A stretch of 14,907 nucleotides of DNA, from NCBI GenBank assembly GCA_012838875.1, contig DUOL01000177.1:1-14907 (forward strand). The letters are read 5' to 3'. This DNA comes from Bacteroidales bacterium (lineage in GTDB: Bacteria; Bacteroidota; Bacteroidia; Bacteroidales; WCHB1-69). A program made the translations under genes and the position numbers. Shown piece after piece: positions 6,379 through 14,851 of the stretch (position 1 is the first letter of the stretch; each line of letters begins with the position of its first letter). The notes below the pieces were generated by a model. That model was not told the origin of the DNA and searched no databases. It was given only the letters and a program-made list of their open reading frames with translations.

Positions 6379-6853
6379 TTTTAATTAATGTTACAACGGC
6401 ATAAGCGACAACGCCTTCTTCTCTACCCACGAAACCCATTTTTTCATTTGTTTTGGCTTTCAAGGATATTCGGTTGAGGTCTAATTTAAGAATTGTTTGA
6501 AGTGAACGAACAATTTGCTCGCGATAGGGAGCTATTTTCGGTTTTTCGACAAGAAGAGTTATATCGATGTTATTAATTGTAAAATTCTCATTTTCAATAA
6601 GTTCTACAACTCTTGATAACAAGATTTTACTATCGATATTTTTAAAATCGGGGTTATTATCAGGAAATTGGGAGCCGATATCGGGCAATGCCGCCGCCCC
6701 GAGCAATGCGTCGCACAGCGCATGAATGAGTACGTCTCCGTCAGAATGTGCAACACAACCTTTCGCATGAGGAATTTGCACTCCTCCCAAAAAGAGCGAA
6801 ATATTTTCTGCTAATTGGTGCGAGTCATAACCGAAACCGATTCTTACATCCAT
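6359..6853 (-). CDS. ispF: 2-C-methyl-D-erythritol 2,4-cyclodiphosphate synthase
   Basis: This 164-residue enzyme of the MEP isoprenoid pathway converts the CDP-methylerythritol 2-phosphate intermediate to the cyclic diphosphate with release of CMP. Seen: GFGYDSH at 6-12 with metal ligands Asp10 and His12, HSDGDVLIHALCDALLGA from 36 with the third ligand His44, and KAKTNEKMGFVGREEG at 132-147, the conserved C-terminal block. The start ATG directly follows the porV stop (TAAATG with no gap), and the 3' end overlaps hydF by 20 bases. From memory, porU-porV-ispF is also the order in Porphyromonas gingivalis, so this linkage is old; the reason for coupling isoprenoid synthesis to T9SS genes is unknown. 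The enzyme is a cytoplasmic homotrimer. Confidence 0.97.
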   Translation of the reverse strand: MDVRIGFGYDSHQLAENISLFLGGVQIPHAKGCVAHSDGDVLIHALCDALLGAAALPDIGSQFPDNNPDFKNIDSKILLSRVVELIENENFTINNIDITLLVEKPKIAPYREQIVRSLQTILKLDLNRISLKAKTNEKMGFVGREEGVVAYAVVTLIKNERERK

Positions 6854-8107
6854 TTATCTATTTTGCCGTTTAATTTCCTGTTTATTAAAAGACACAAAAT
6901 CAAAGATTAGTGTAAATCGCAACGTATTTTCGAGGGGATGATGCTGGTCAACGGTAAAGAGATAGGCTACATCAATGGCGAAGATATTATAGGAAATGCC
7001 GCCCCCGATAGTTATATATTGTCTGTTGCCTTTGTACGGACTTTCATAAAAATAGCCGACTCTTGCACTAAAAAGTTCACGGTAACTATATTCTACTCCA
7101 ACCGAAAGAGCAATCTCTCTCATCTCTTCACGCCACCCGCCCGGTGCATCATAAAAAGATTGTAGAATACCTGTAAATACGGAAACGTCAGGATTTTTCC
7201 CGCGAGCTATAATGGGTTTATTTGCGGCATCATATACAATTCGCTGATTGGAATCTTTTTCATAAATAGGTGGTGTAGGCACCAATAATTTGTTAATCTC
7301 TGCGCCTAACATTAACCTATTGTAAGGGTCAAATTCCATCGTGTAGGTAAGTCCTAACTTTAAATTCGTAGGTAAAAAGTCTCTTCGCAATGTCCCTGAA
7401 GAATAGGATATTTTATTACCCATATTGCTAATATTAAGCCCGGCTCGTAATATGGAATTAGCTAATGCTTTGGTTCTAAAATCTTGTTGATAAAAGAGGG
7501 ATAAGTCTGCCGCCCCTGCAAGTCCTGCCTGAGATTCAACTCCTTGTACATATTGACCAGCCGTAAGATTAGAGTAAATAAAACGCGGAGTAATAGCAAT
7601 CGAAAGTTGATCTATCAATTTTCGAGAATATCCTAAATCAATAGCAAACTCATTAGGTTGTTGACTTCCCATTGACCCACCCCACTCATCGGTAAAATCA
7701 ATACTCCCTAAGGAAAAATAACGCAAGGAAAAGGAAAGGGCATCCATATCGGTAATTTTTCCGTAGAGTGCCAAGTAAGCCAAATTAATATCGCCTACTA
7801 ATTGCCGTAACCAAGGGCTGTAGGCAATAGAAACACCAAATGTTCTCTTATTGAAAACATATTTAGCCGTATTATGGTGTTGTGAATTAACATCTGCCGA
7901 AGTAGCGCAACCCATATCACCTAACGAACCTGCACGTGAATCCGGAGCAATCAGTAGAAACGGAACCGCGGTCGTAATCGTATTAAGATAGCCTCGCCCC
8001 AAGTAATCATATTGCTTATCTTTAATCACTTGTGCTTGTAGAAAAGAAAAATTTGCAAAGCAAATACTCGCTATGAGAAAGGGGAGGAATATAACTCTTT
8101 TCAACAT
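6854..8107 (-). CDS. porV: Type IX secretion system outer-membrane shuttle protein PorV
   Basis: This is a 417-residue outer-membrane beta-barrel with a signal peptide of about 25 residues ending FLQAQ. The mature start includes NTITTAVPFLLIAPDSRAGSLGDMGCATSAD, the conserved PorV (LptO) opening. The rest is alternating barrel strands, including FGVSIAYSPWLRQL, and the protein ends in an aromatic strand (LRFTLIFDFVSF) followed by a basic tail. PorV belongs to the FadL-like barrels; it binds T9SS cargo after it leaves the SprA translocon and delivers it to the PorU attachment complex. It is 65 bases downstream of porU but has its own promoter box at 8134-8141. The stop abuts the ispF start. The length is near that of known PorV proteins, and the frame is intact. 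Confidence 0.96.
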   Translation of the reverse strand: MLKRVIFLPFLIASICFANFSFLQAQVIKDKQYDYLGRGYLNTITTAVPFLLIAPDSRAGSLGDMGCATSADVNSQHHNTAKYVFNKRTFGVSIAYSPWLRQLVGDINLAYLALYGKITDMDALSFSLRYFSLGSIDFTDEWGGSMGSQQPNEFAIDLGYSRKLIDQLSIAITPRFIYSNLTAGQYVQGVESQAGLAGAADLSLFYQQDFRTKALANSILRAGLNISNMGNKISYSSGTLRRDFLPTNLKLGLTYTMEFDPYNRLMLGAEINKLLVPTPPIYEKDSNQRIVYDAANKPIIARGKNPDVSVFTGILQSFYDAPGGWREEMREIALSVGVEYSYRELFSARVGYFYESPYKGNRQYITIGGGISYNIFAIDVAYLFTVDQHHPLENTLRFTLIFDFVSFNKQEIKRQNR

Positions 8108-8133
8108 AAAATATTTCTAAAAATTTAAAACTG

Positions 8134-8141
8134 CAAAGATA
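8134..8141 (-). promoter_or_regulatory. Bacteroidota-type -7 promoter box for porV-ispF-hydF
   Basis: On the minus strand this reads TATCTTTG, an exact TAnnTTTG match, inside the 65-bp gap between porU and porV. The predicted start near 8127 leaves a leader of about 20 bases before the ATG at 8107. A TTTTG lies only 8 bases upstream, too close to serve as the -33 element. It suggests porV can be transcribed apart from porU. Confidence 0.5.
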
Positions 8142-8172
8142 ACGTAAAACAAAACGTCTTATTTTATAGTTT

Positions 8173-11100
8173 TTATAATAAAACAAGTTTTTCAATTTTT
8201 TCTGCCACTTTACCGTCTCCCGACTTCACCTTTAAACGATAAATATAGGTTCCTTTCCCCAATTTATCTCCGTAATCATCTTTTCCATCCCAATAAATAG
8301 GTTCGCAACGATTTCCGGTCGGCACTTGAAATGATTCTATCGTCTTAACTATCTTTCCCGTAACGGTATAAATTTGTATTAAAATATCCAACGAACTATT
8401 GGGGAGGTTGTGTTCAAAATAGAAAGCGGTGCGTGTAGTAAAAGGATTCGGATAGTTAAGCACATGTTCCAAAGTCAATTCTTCATCGGAAGCGACAACA
8501 AACTCCAGCGTTTTTTCGGAAGGATTATTTAAAATATCCCACGCTCGCAGTTTTAACGTATGCGCACCGACTGAAAGATTTTTAAACGGATAACGCACGG
8601 TACCGCAATTAAAACTATCTTGAACCGTAATATAATAATCGTTTAGGACAATTTGTTTATCCAGTTTTCCATCTAAGATAGCGACTAAATCATGTCCGAT
8701 GCCGTTGCCCGTTGTATTAATCCCTAATTCATCGGATAATTTAACCAATAACGTTGGATTTTGGTCTGTAATTCCGCCGTTTACAAAATTCTCATCATTC
8801 ATATACAGCTCTATTTCCGGTCCTGACTTATCATTTAATGAATCGCTACTTTTTCCACCGATAATAAAATCATCGAACGCCCCATTGGCATCTGAAACAT
8901 TGCTGGCAGCATAATAACTTATCTTGCCATTACCATATTGAAAATCAATATCTTGTGGGACGATAAAGGAAAATGTAAATTTCCCGTTTTTCACAGAAAC
9001 ATTTCCTTTAAAAAGAATGCTTTTTTGAATAAAATACTCCACGTAAGGACTTTGCGGGTCGTTTTGCAAGGTGGCTACTTTCGTTTTTTTATCGAAAACA
9101 GTAGGATATAAATTCCCATTAAAATCAGAGAGCAACGCACTATTTTCATCAACAATATGTCCTGAAATAGTTACTTTAGAAAGAGCTTTTAGCGTATCTA
9201 TATTATTAAGAACCGAAACTCCATTAACGGAATCGGTAATAATAGTATAGGTTGGGATTGCTAATTTCATTGCCGGATCTCCTATTGTAAAAATCATATT
9301 AAGACTATTCATCGCACCGCCGGAATCATTTTTAGCCTTTTGATTTAATTCCCCTAAGGTTAGGTATCGCTGATTAAATTTCTTCATCACATTTTTAAAA
9401 AAGAAATCGCTGTATGCTTTATTCGAGAGGGAGAATGCCACGCGCGAGGTCGTGATTTGCCCGGTTGCGCCGCCGTGAGGATTAAGAAAAACCATTTCAG
9501 CAGGTGAAACCGTTGCTCGGTCATACCAGCCGAACTCACATCCCATTGTAATTAAGATAGACTGATTATACCGGTTACTAAACTCATTTATTGTTTTTAA
9601 ATCTAAAATTCTCTCGTGTGCCCAGCCCTTTACGCCGCTATGCCCAACGTACATAAATATCAAAGAACCACGATTAATTCGATTTTCAATCGCCCGGTTA
9701 ACCTCCGGATAGCTTTGTTCCCCAGCAGAAGAGATTTGTTGATAAGAATCTAAATAGATTTTGTCAAAATTTATTAAATTGGTCGTTGCTTCTACAAAAT
9801 CGGCTGCCGACTCGGTCGTTAATATGTGATAACTATCCTCGTCATCTGCCACAAAAGTCATAATATTTCTCCAATCCGCCAAATTGGAGACTTTCAAAGA
9901 ATTGGGAGGTAAAAGATTTTCCGTAGCAGAATAGGCGATAGTTTTATCGACTGCAATTTTAGCTTGAGCTAAAGTCGTAACGGGAAATCTGCCTATGGCA
10001 ACATCAATCAGCCCTTCACAATCTTCCCCCTCGTTGTCATCTAACAAGCCGAAAAAGTCGTCATTAGAGCGATAAGAATTTTTATCCAATGAGGCATAAT
10101 ATTGATAATTAGGAACATATAGCTTATTTCCGCTTACTCTACCGCGGTAATCATACGATGCTTTTCCAAACAATAAAAGATATTTCGGGTTTCCTTGAGC
10201 CGAAGTTTTGTATATCATTCGCATGTAGTCGCGAATAGCGGTAACATCGGCGGCGCCGCTCGAAAATTCATTATAGATTTGCTGAGGAGTAACAACTTTT
10301 ACACTCAGCCCGTCGTTATCACGCCGATATTGAGCTAAACGTTCCGCCTGACTCTCAAAATCGGGATAAACGACAATAATCATATCTACATCACTGCTCC
10401 CATGCAAATCCTGATTAGCAATTTTTCCGATTAACTTAGCCGTTTTAAAGGTAGAGCCGTTAAAGGCTACAAATTTTTGAACCGTTTCGGTTGCGGCTTT
10501 AATACTCAATATATTATTATTGAGCGTTCCTAAAATTTCTACAATATTTGCAGGGTCTGTAACATTCCAAACTCTTAGTCTATTATCCGCATTTGAAATT
10601 TTAAACTCCGTGCTATTTCCAACGCCAACAGTCTCTAAATTGCAAAAAAGGAACTGTCCGCTTTGCATTTGCAGTTTGCAATTGACTTGTAGCTCTATGT
10701 AATCGAGATAAGCGGCGGAGGAAACTGTCGGTTTTTGATAAGTTAAGGTAAAAGGAATGGAGGTTTCCGTCCCAACCGTAGAAAAGGAAAAGTTCTGTTT
10801 TGCCGCTTTAGCGTAAGCATCACCCACCGCAGAGAAAAAGAGATTTCCGATTTGTCGGCTTCCGCTTTTAATTTCGATAGCGGACTGTTGCGTGGAAACG
10901 CCCGCTCCCGCTACCGTAACACGAGCCGTAGAAGAAGTAGCCTGACTGGGCAATGAAAACGAATAGTTTCTTGTCGTTTCTATATCAAAAGCATCGCCAA
11001 ACCACTCCTTCCCCGATTCTCCAAAATTCTTACTATCTTTTTCGATAAAATCGAAATGTGTATAAGTTTCGGCAACTTTATTGGTAGTTAATGAAGAGTT

Positions 11101-12003
11101 ATTCTGAGTATTTATACGTTTTGGCGTTCCTGATAAGCCGTCAACATTTATAAAATAGTAGGCATAGTCGGAATAGATATTGTAAAAATGAGAAAAATTA
11201 TTGTTCGTCAACTCACACTTGTGCGGCCCCAGTGCATAAAATAAAAAATAGTCCCCTTCGTCAAACTGCCCATCGCCGCCATCATCAATAAAGATGGCAT
11301 TTTCAAGCAAATCATCGGGACGTGCAACCGAATTAGCCTCCGCAAGCATCCCGCCGCCGTTCCCGTATACACCAATACGAGATGACGCAAGACCTTGCAC
11401 TGAAACGCCGAGCTCTACCAAATCATTATAAGTAATCTTATAAATCCCCGATTCGCTAACGGCAATTTTATACCAATTTCCGTAACGTAAAACCGAATTA
11501 GTCGAATAAGCACGCCCCTTCATTTTCGGCACAGCAAACTTAACTCCTTCAATCGTCAATTGACAAGATTTAAGTTTTTGAAAACGCCCCTCCCCTATTT
11601 TAATAATTGGGACAAAAGAGAGAACGGCAAAGTTATTATGAGCCTCCGCAAATGTTTGAATATCAACCACTAATGAAGTTTGATTAAAACTCGAAGGTAT
11701 TAATTTCACCTCTTCGGCAGTGAGTGGAAGATACTCTTCATCTTGAATGGATATTTTATAATTTTCAAAAAAGTTGTCAACACTAAACCGCTGAACATAA
11801 GTCGGTAGTGCCTCATTTTTTGCACTCGTAACAGCACCTTGAAAATATAAAAACTCCTGTTTCGTTTTGGCATCAAGCGTGTAAACAAGGTTGTTTTCCC
11901 ACACAATTTGAACATGTTGAACGATTTTTTGTGCCTGACTATCAATCACTTGACTAAATAGTAGAGAAAGAAAAAGCACTCTCACCCAAGATTTTCGGTT
12001 CAT
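8173..12003 (-). CDS. porU: Type IX secretion system sortase PorU (C25 peptidase family)
   Basis: This is a 1276-residue cell-surface protein. A signal peptide (about 1-24, ending SQAQ) is followed by a long beta-rich N-terminal region, a gingipain-like C25 domain (about 535-915) and Ig-like C-terminal parts. The catalytic pair is His788 in YVGHSG and Cys822 in TMGCEFGWYD, with the family context GWAHERIL between them and GDPAMKLAIP closing the domain. Residues 1183-1276 (NYPNPF… to KLVLL) form a T9SS C-terminal-domain/FlgD-like Ig fold. PorU removes the C-terminal signal of T9SS cargo and joins the mature protein to LPS on the surface, working with PorV, PorQ and PorZ. It is somewhat longer than the P. 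gingivalis protein (about 1158 residues from memory). It is not a secreted degradative gingipain: the length, the N-terminal region and the porV-ispF neighbours all fit PorU. Divergent from porP. Confidence 0.96.
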   Translation of the reverse strand: MNRKSWVRVLFLSLLFSQVIDSQAQKIVQHVQIVWENNLVYTLDAKTKQEFLYFQGAVTSAKNEALPTYVQRFSVDNFFENYKISIQDEEYLPLTAEEVKLIPSSFNQTSLVVDIQTFAEAHNNFAVLSFVPIIKIGEGRFQKLKSCQLTIEGVKFAVPKMKGRAYSTNSVLRYGNWYKIAVSESGIYKITYNDLVELGVSVQGLASSRIGVYGNGGGMLAEANSVARPDDLLENAIFIDDGGDGQFDEGDYFLFYALGPHKCELTNNNFSHFYNIYSDYAYYFINVDGLSGTPKRINTQNNSSLTTNKVAETYTHFDFIEKDSKNFGESGKEWFGDAFDIETTRNYSFSLPSQATSSTARVTVAGAGVSTQQSAIEIKSGSRQIGNLFFSAVGDAYAKAAKQNFSFSTVGTETSIPFTLTYQKPTVSSAAYLDYIELQVNCKLQMQSGQFLFCNLETVGVGNSTEFKISNADNRLRVWNVTDPANIVEILGTLNNNILSIKAATETVQKFVAFNGSTFKTAKLIGKIANQDLHGSSDVDMIIVVYPDFESQAERLAQYRRDNDGLSVKVVTPQQIYNEFSSGAADVTAIRDYMRMIYKTSAQGNPKYLLLFGKASYDYRGRVSGNKLYVPNYQYYASLDKNSYRSNDDFFGLLDDNEGEDCEGLIDVAIGRFPVTTLAQAKIAVDKTIAYSATENLLPPNSLKVSNLADWRNIMTFVADDEDSYHILTTESAADFVEATTNLINFDKIYLDSYQQISSAGEQSYPEVNRAIENRINRGSLIFMYVGHSGVKGWAHERILDLKTINEFSNRYNQSILITMGCEFGWYDRATVSPAEMVFLNPHGGATGQITTSRVAFSLSNKAYSDFFFKNVMKKFNQRYLTLGELNQKAKNDSGGAMNSLNMIFTIGDPAMKLAIPTYTIITDSVNGVSVLNNIDTLKALSKVTISGHIVDENSALLSDFNGNLYPTVFDKKTKVATLQNDPQSPYVEYFIQKSILFKGNVSVKNGKFTFSFIVPQDIDFQYGNGKISYYAASNVSDANGAFDDFIIGGKSSDSLNDKSGPEIELYMNDENFVNGGITDQNPTLLVKLSDELGINTTGNGIGHDLVAILDGKLDKQIVLNDYYITVQDSFNCGTVRYPFKNLSVGAHTLKLRAWDILNNPSEKTLEFVVASDEELTLEHVLNYPNPFTTRTAFYFEHNLPNSSLDILIQIYTVTGKIVKTIESFQVPTGNRCEPIYWDGKDDYGDKLGKGTYIYRLKVKSGDGKVAEKIEKLVLL

Positions 12004-12058
12004 ATTACGTTATACTTATTACAGTAACAAAAATTTTAGAATTTAAACGAATGAGAGA

Positions 12059-12071
12059 GACAATAATTGTC
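12059..12071. promoter_or_regulatory. Candidate operator: perfect inverted repeat between porU and porP
   Basis: GACAAT-A-ATTGTC is a perfect 6-bp inverted repeat with a one-base centre, near the middle of the 159-bp porU/porP divergent spacer and upstream of the porP promoter boxes (12107-12140). Its position would let a bound protein affect both directions. Six-base arms in AT-rich DNA can arise by chance, so this is only a candidate. Confidence 0.3.
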
Positions 12072-12106
12072 AAAAAGAGAAAAAAGATTAAAAATGTTGA
12101 TAACTT

Positions 12107-12140
12107 TTTGTATTTATTTACGTAAAAAGTATTAATTTTG
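12107..12140 (+). promoter_or_regulatory. Bacteroidota-type promoter for porP-porK
   Basis: A TTTG at 12107-12110 (-33 type) and TAATTTTG at 12133-12140 (exact TAnnTTTG, -7 type) are separated by 22 bases. The predicted start near 12147 leaves a leader of about 16 bases to the porP ATG at 12163. This is the only promoter in the window with both elements visible. Confidence 0.65.
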
Positions 12141-12162
12141 CTCACTTAAATAAGAAAAAGGT

Positions 12163-13155
12163 ATGCAGAAACGTCTTTTCATAATTATAATCATTTTCTC
12201 CATAATCTTCTTAAAGATAGGTAAGGTTACGGCGCAAGATGTTCATTTTTCACAGTTCTATGCCAATCCTGTTTATCTGAATCCAGCTTTTGCAGGAGCC
12301 AATGTTTGTCCTCGAATAGTTACCAATTTTCGCGACCAGTGGCCCTCCATTTCAGGAACTTTTGTCTCCTACTCCGCTTCTTGGGACCAACATTTTGACA
12401 AATTAGCCGGTGGTGTCGGCGTTCTCTTGCTTGGTGATAGAGCAGGACAAGGAACGATAAGTACCTATGCCGCAAGTTTAATCTATTCATACAAGTTAAA
12501 AGTAAATCGAAAATTCAATATGCGTTTTGCGTTGCAAGCAACATATCAGCAAAAAACACTAGATTGGAGTAAACTTACATTCGGCGATATGATTGACCCG
12601 AAATACGGTTTTGTCTATCAGACCAACGAAGTACAACCGGAACGACTATCCAAAGGGGTTATTGATTTCTCAGCAGGTGTTATCGGCTATACACATAATT
12701 TATATTTTGGTTTTGCCGCTCACCACGTTACACGTCCTTACGAAGGATTTATCTCTATTTCTCGCTTGCCCGTAAAATGGACAGGACACTTCGGCGGATA
12801 TTTTGAACTGAAAAGAAAAAGTAGAAAAGTTAGAAGCTTCGGAGATATTGCTCTAAGCCCTAATATTATCTATCAACAACAAATGGAATTTCACCAACTT
12901 AACTACGGTTTATACCTAAACTACTACCCTTTTGTCGTAGGTATGTGGTTCCGTCAATGCTTTAAAAATGCAGACGCTTTTGTCTTTTTATTCGGACTAC
13001 AACATGAAATGGTTCGTATCGCATACTCTTATGACCTAACAATTTCTAAGCTGGCTAACCTCTCGGGCGGAGCACACGAAGTTTCACTGCAATTACTCTT
13101 ACGTTGTCCCGGAAAACAACGAATTATCAGAGATTTAAAATGTCCGGAATTCTAG
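12163..13155 (+). CDS. porP: Type IX secretion system protein PorP (PorP/SprF family)
   Basis: This is a 330-residue outer-membrane protein. A very hydrophobic signal peptide (isoleucine-rich, residues 5-20) ends at about VTA24; the mature start QDVHFSQFYANPVYLNPAFAG is the signature opening of the PorP/SprF family. The barrel strands include NFRDQWPSISGTFVSYSASWDQHF and GGVGVLLLGDRAGQG. PorP is an outer-membrane partner of the PorK-PorN ring of the T9SS; SprF-type paralogues elsewhere serve single cargo proteins. Being directly upstream of porK marks this copy as the core component. It is divergent from porU, with a 62-base gap to porK and no promoter visible in it, so the two are probably co-transcribed. 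Intact. Confidence 0.92.
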   Translation: MQKRLFIIIIIFSIIFLKIGKVTAQDVHFSQFYANPVYLNPAFAGANVCPRIVTNFRDQWPSISGTFVSYSASWDQHFDKLAGGVGVLLLGDRAGQGTISTYAASLIYSYKLKVNRKFNMRFALQATYQQKTLDWSKLTFGDMIDPKYGFVYQTNEVQPERLSKGVIDFSAGVIGYTHNLYFGFAAHHVTRPYEGFISISRLPVKWTGHFGGYFELKRKSRKVRSFGDIALSPNIIYQQQMEFHQLNYGLYLNYYPFVVGMWFRQCFKNADAFVFLFGLQHEMVRIAYSYDLTISKLANLSGGAHEVSLQLLLRCPGKQRIIRDLKCPEF

Positions 13156-13217
13156 TAATAAATAATAATGTCATCTAAAATAACGTTTTATAAGAAATTT
13201 TAATTCACCGAAATATT

Positions 13218-14693
13218 ATGAATAAAATTGCAACCATAGGAAGTTTTTTAATCATCTTCGCATTAATCTTTAGTAGTTGTAAAAATGAACGTTCTGCTAC
13301 TACCGGTTGGGAATACAATAATCCTGAAAACGGCGGCTTTGAAGTCTATCCGTTCGCCGAACAAATTACCGGTCCTAATCTAGTACTCATCGAAGGTGGA
13401 ACCTTTGTTTTTGGAAGACAAGAACAAGACGTAATGTATGAATGGAATAACACTCCACGCAGAGTTACTATCTCTTCATTCTATATGGACGAAACCGAAG
13501 TTCGTAACTTAGACTATCAAGAATACCTATATTGGTTAGAACGAGTGTTTGTCCCCGCCGACTTAAAAGTAGTTTGGGATAACGCACAACCCGACCAAAA
13601 TGTGTGGCGTGACCAATTAAAATACGCAGAAACACAAGTAGAGTACTATTTTAAACATCCCTCATTTCGCGAATATCCCGTTGTGGGTGTTAACTGGCTT
13701 CAAGCTACTAACTATGCAGCATGGCGTACCGACCGCGTAAATGAAATGATACTCGCCGAACAAGGTTTCATTAACTGGAACCCCGAACCTACCCCGGAAG
13801 GCTATTTTAATACGGAAGCATATCTCACCTACGAAAGCTATGAAGCAGAAGAAGGTCCCAGAAGATTGCAATATATTACAACCCGCGAATACAGAAATGT
13901 ACGCATGGAAGACGGAATTTTATTACCTAATTACAGACTGCCTACCGAAGCCGAATGGGAGTTCGCTGCTTACGGCTTAATTGGCAATACCCTCAATGAA
14001 AGAATATTGGAACGTAAACTTTATCCTTGGAACGGACACTATACACGTACCGATAATAAAAAATATTATGGTGATTTCGTAGCCAACGTACGTAGAGGAC
14101 GTGGCGACTATATGGGTGTGGCAGGTTATTTGAATGACGCCGCCGAACACCCGGCTCCCGTTATTTCTTACTGGCCCAACGATTATGGACTTTATAACAT
14201 GGGGGGAAACGTAGCTGAATGGGTAATGGACGTATACCGTCAAAGTTCTCACGACGACCTTAGCGACCTCAACCCTTTTAGAGGTAACTATTATGAAACC
14301 AAAAAACTACTTGAAGACGGAGAAGTTGAAGAACGCGATAGCGTAGGTAAAATTCCAATGGTTCCCGTTTCGGATTTTAAAAATGATAGAAGAAGAAACT
14401 ATAGACAAGCAGATAATAAAAACTATTTAGACGGCGACTGGGCATCTTTAATAAATTCGGACGACTGGAAAAACACCTCCTCCAATGCGGAAGCTACAGA
14501 GCAGATGTATCCTAAAAATATTGAAGTTAGCTACTCCTTGGTGGGTGACAACGCACGCGTCTACAAAGGCGGCTCCTGGAAAGACCTACAATATTGGGCT
14601 GCTCCCGGACAAAGACGCTACCTCGATGAAGACGAAGCTACCGACTATATCGGCTTCCGTTGTGCGATGGCAAGACTTGGAACGCCCCGTTAG
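13218..14693 (+). CDS. porK: Type IX secretion system ring lipoprotein PorK (GldK-like)
   Basis: This is a 491-residue lipoprotein with a signal peptide ending FSSC and Cys21 as the likely lipidation site. The body is a formylglycine-generating-enzyme/sulfatase-modifying-factor fold: GGTFVFGRQ at 60-68, PRRVTISSFYMDETEVRN from 80, YPVVGVNWLQATNYAAWR from 153, YRLPTEAEWEFAAYG at 239-253, YNMGGNVAEWVMDVY at 326-340, RVYKGGSWKD at 447-456 and IGFRCAMA at 478-485. In PorK/GldK proteins this fold is used structurally: PorK forms, with PorN, a large periplasmic ring attached to the outer membrane. The acidic/basic stretch between about 345 and 430 is a typical insertion relative to true FGE. An intrinsic terminator follows 33 bases after the stop, so porL, normally the next gene, is not in the same immediate unit. 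Confidence 0.95.
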   Translation: MNKIATIGSFLIIFALIFSSCKNERSATTGWEYNNPENGGFEVYPFAEQITGPNLVLIEGGTFVFGRQEQDVMYEWNNTPRRVTISSFYMDETEVRNLDYQEYLYWLERVFVPADLKVVWDNAQPDQNVWRDQLKYAETQVEYYFKHPSFREYPVVGVNWLQATNYAAWRTDRVNEMILAEQGFINWNPEPTPEGYFNTEAYLTYESYEAEEGPRRLQYITTREYRNVRMEDGILLPNYRLPTEAEWEFAAYGLIGNTLNERILERKLYPWNGHYTRTDNKKYYGDFVANVRRGRGDYMGVAGYLNDAAEHPAPVISYWPNDYGLYNMGGNVAEWVMDVYRQSSHDDLSDLNPFRGNYYETKKLLEDGEVEERDSVGKIPMVPVSDFKNDRRRNYRQADNKNYLDGDWASLINSDDWKNTSSNAEATEQMYPKNIEVSYSLVGDNARVYKGGSWKDLQYWAAPGQRRYLDEDEATDYIGFRCAMARLGTPR

Positions 14694-14726
14694 TCAATGT
14701 AAATTAAAAATAAACCTTTTATCGGC

Positions 14727-14767
14727 GATTGCGAGAACAGTAATAACCTGACTCGCAATCTTTTTTT
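14727..14767 (+). terminator. Intrinsic terminator after porK
   Basis: GATTGCGAG at 14727-14735 pairs perfectly over 9 bases with CTCGCAATC at 14752-14760 across a 16-base loop, followed at once by seven T (14761-14767). It starts 33 bases after the porK stop and is the only clear hairpin-plus-T-tract terminator found in the window. Confidence 0.85.
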
Positions 14768-14851
14768 ATGCAGGAAGAAAATAGTGCTATAACTATTTCT
14801 CCTAACTTCTATTCTTTAAATATTGTATAAAAATAATTTTAATTTTCTTTT

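Noticed and set aside
5563..6388. Three forward reading frames opposite hydF
   Set aside because: They are antisense to an intact, well-recognised gene, with no motif, leader or spacing that suggests real genes.
8160..8185. Terminator after porU from the TTTTAT…ATAATAAAA stretch
   Set aside because: The pairing is A/T only, short and imperfect, and would be too unstable to call.
8173..12003. Secreted gingipain-type virulence protease
   Set aside because: The C25 domain is present, but the length, the long N-terminal region and the porV-ispF neighbours identify the PorU sortase.
13218..14693. Sulfatase-modifying (formylglycine-generating) enzyme
   Set aside because: The fold is shared, but the lipoprotein signal, the long acidic/basic insertion and the position after porP fit PorK; no sulfatase gene is nearby.
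14485..14751. Forward reading frame of 88 codons near the end of porK and beyond
   Set aside because: It overlaps porK in another frame and runs into the terminator; its composition looks like a frame-shifted shadow with no recognisable features.
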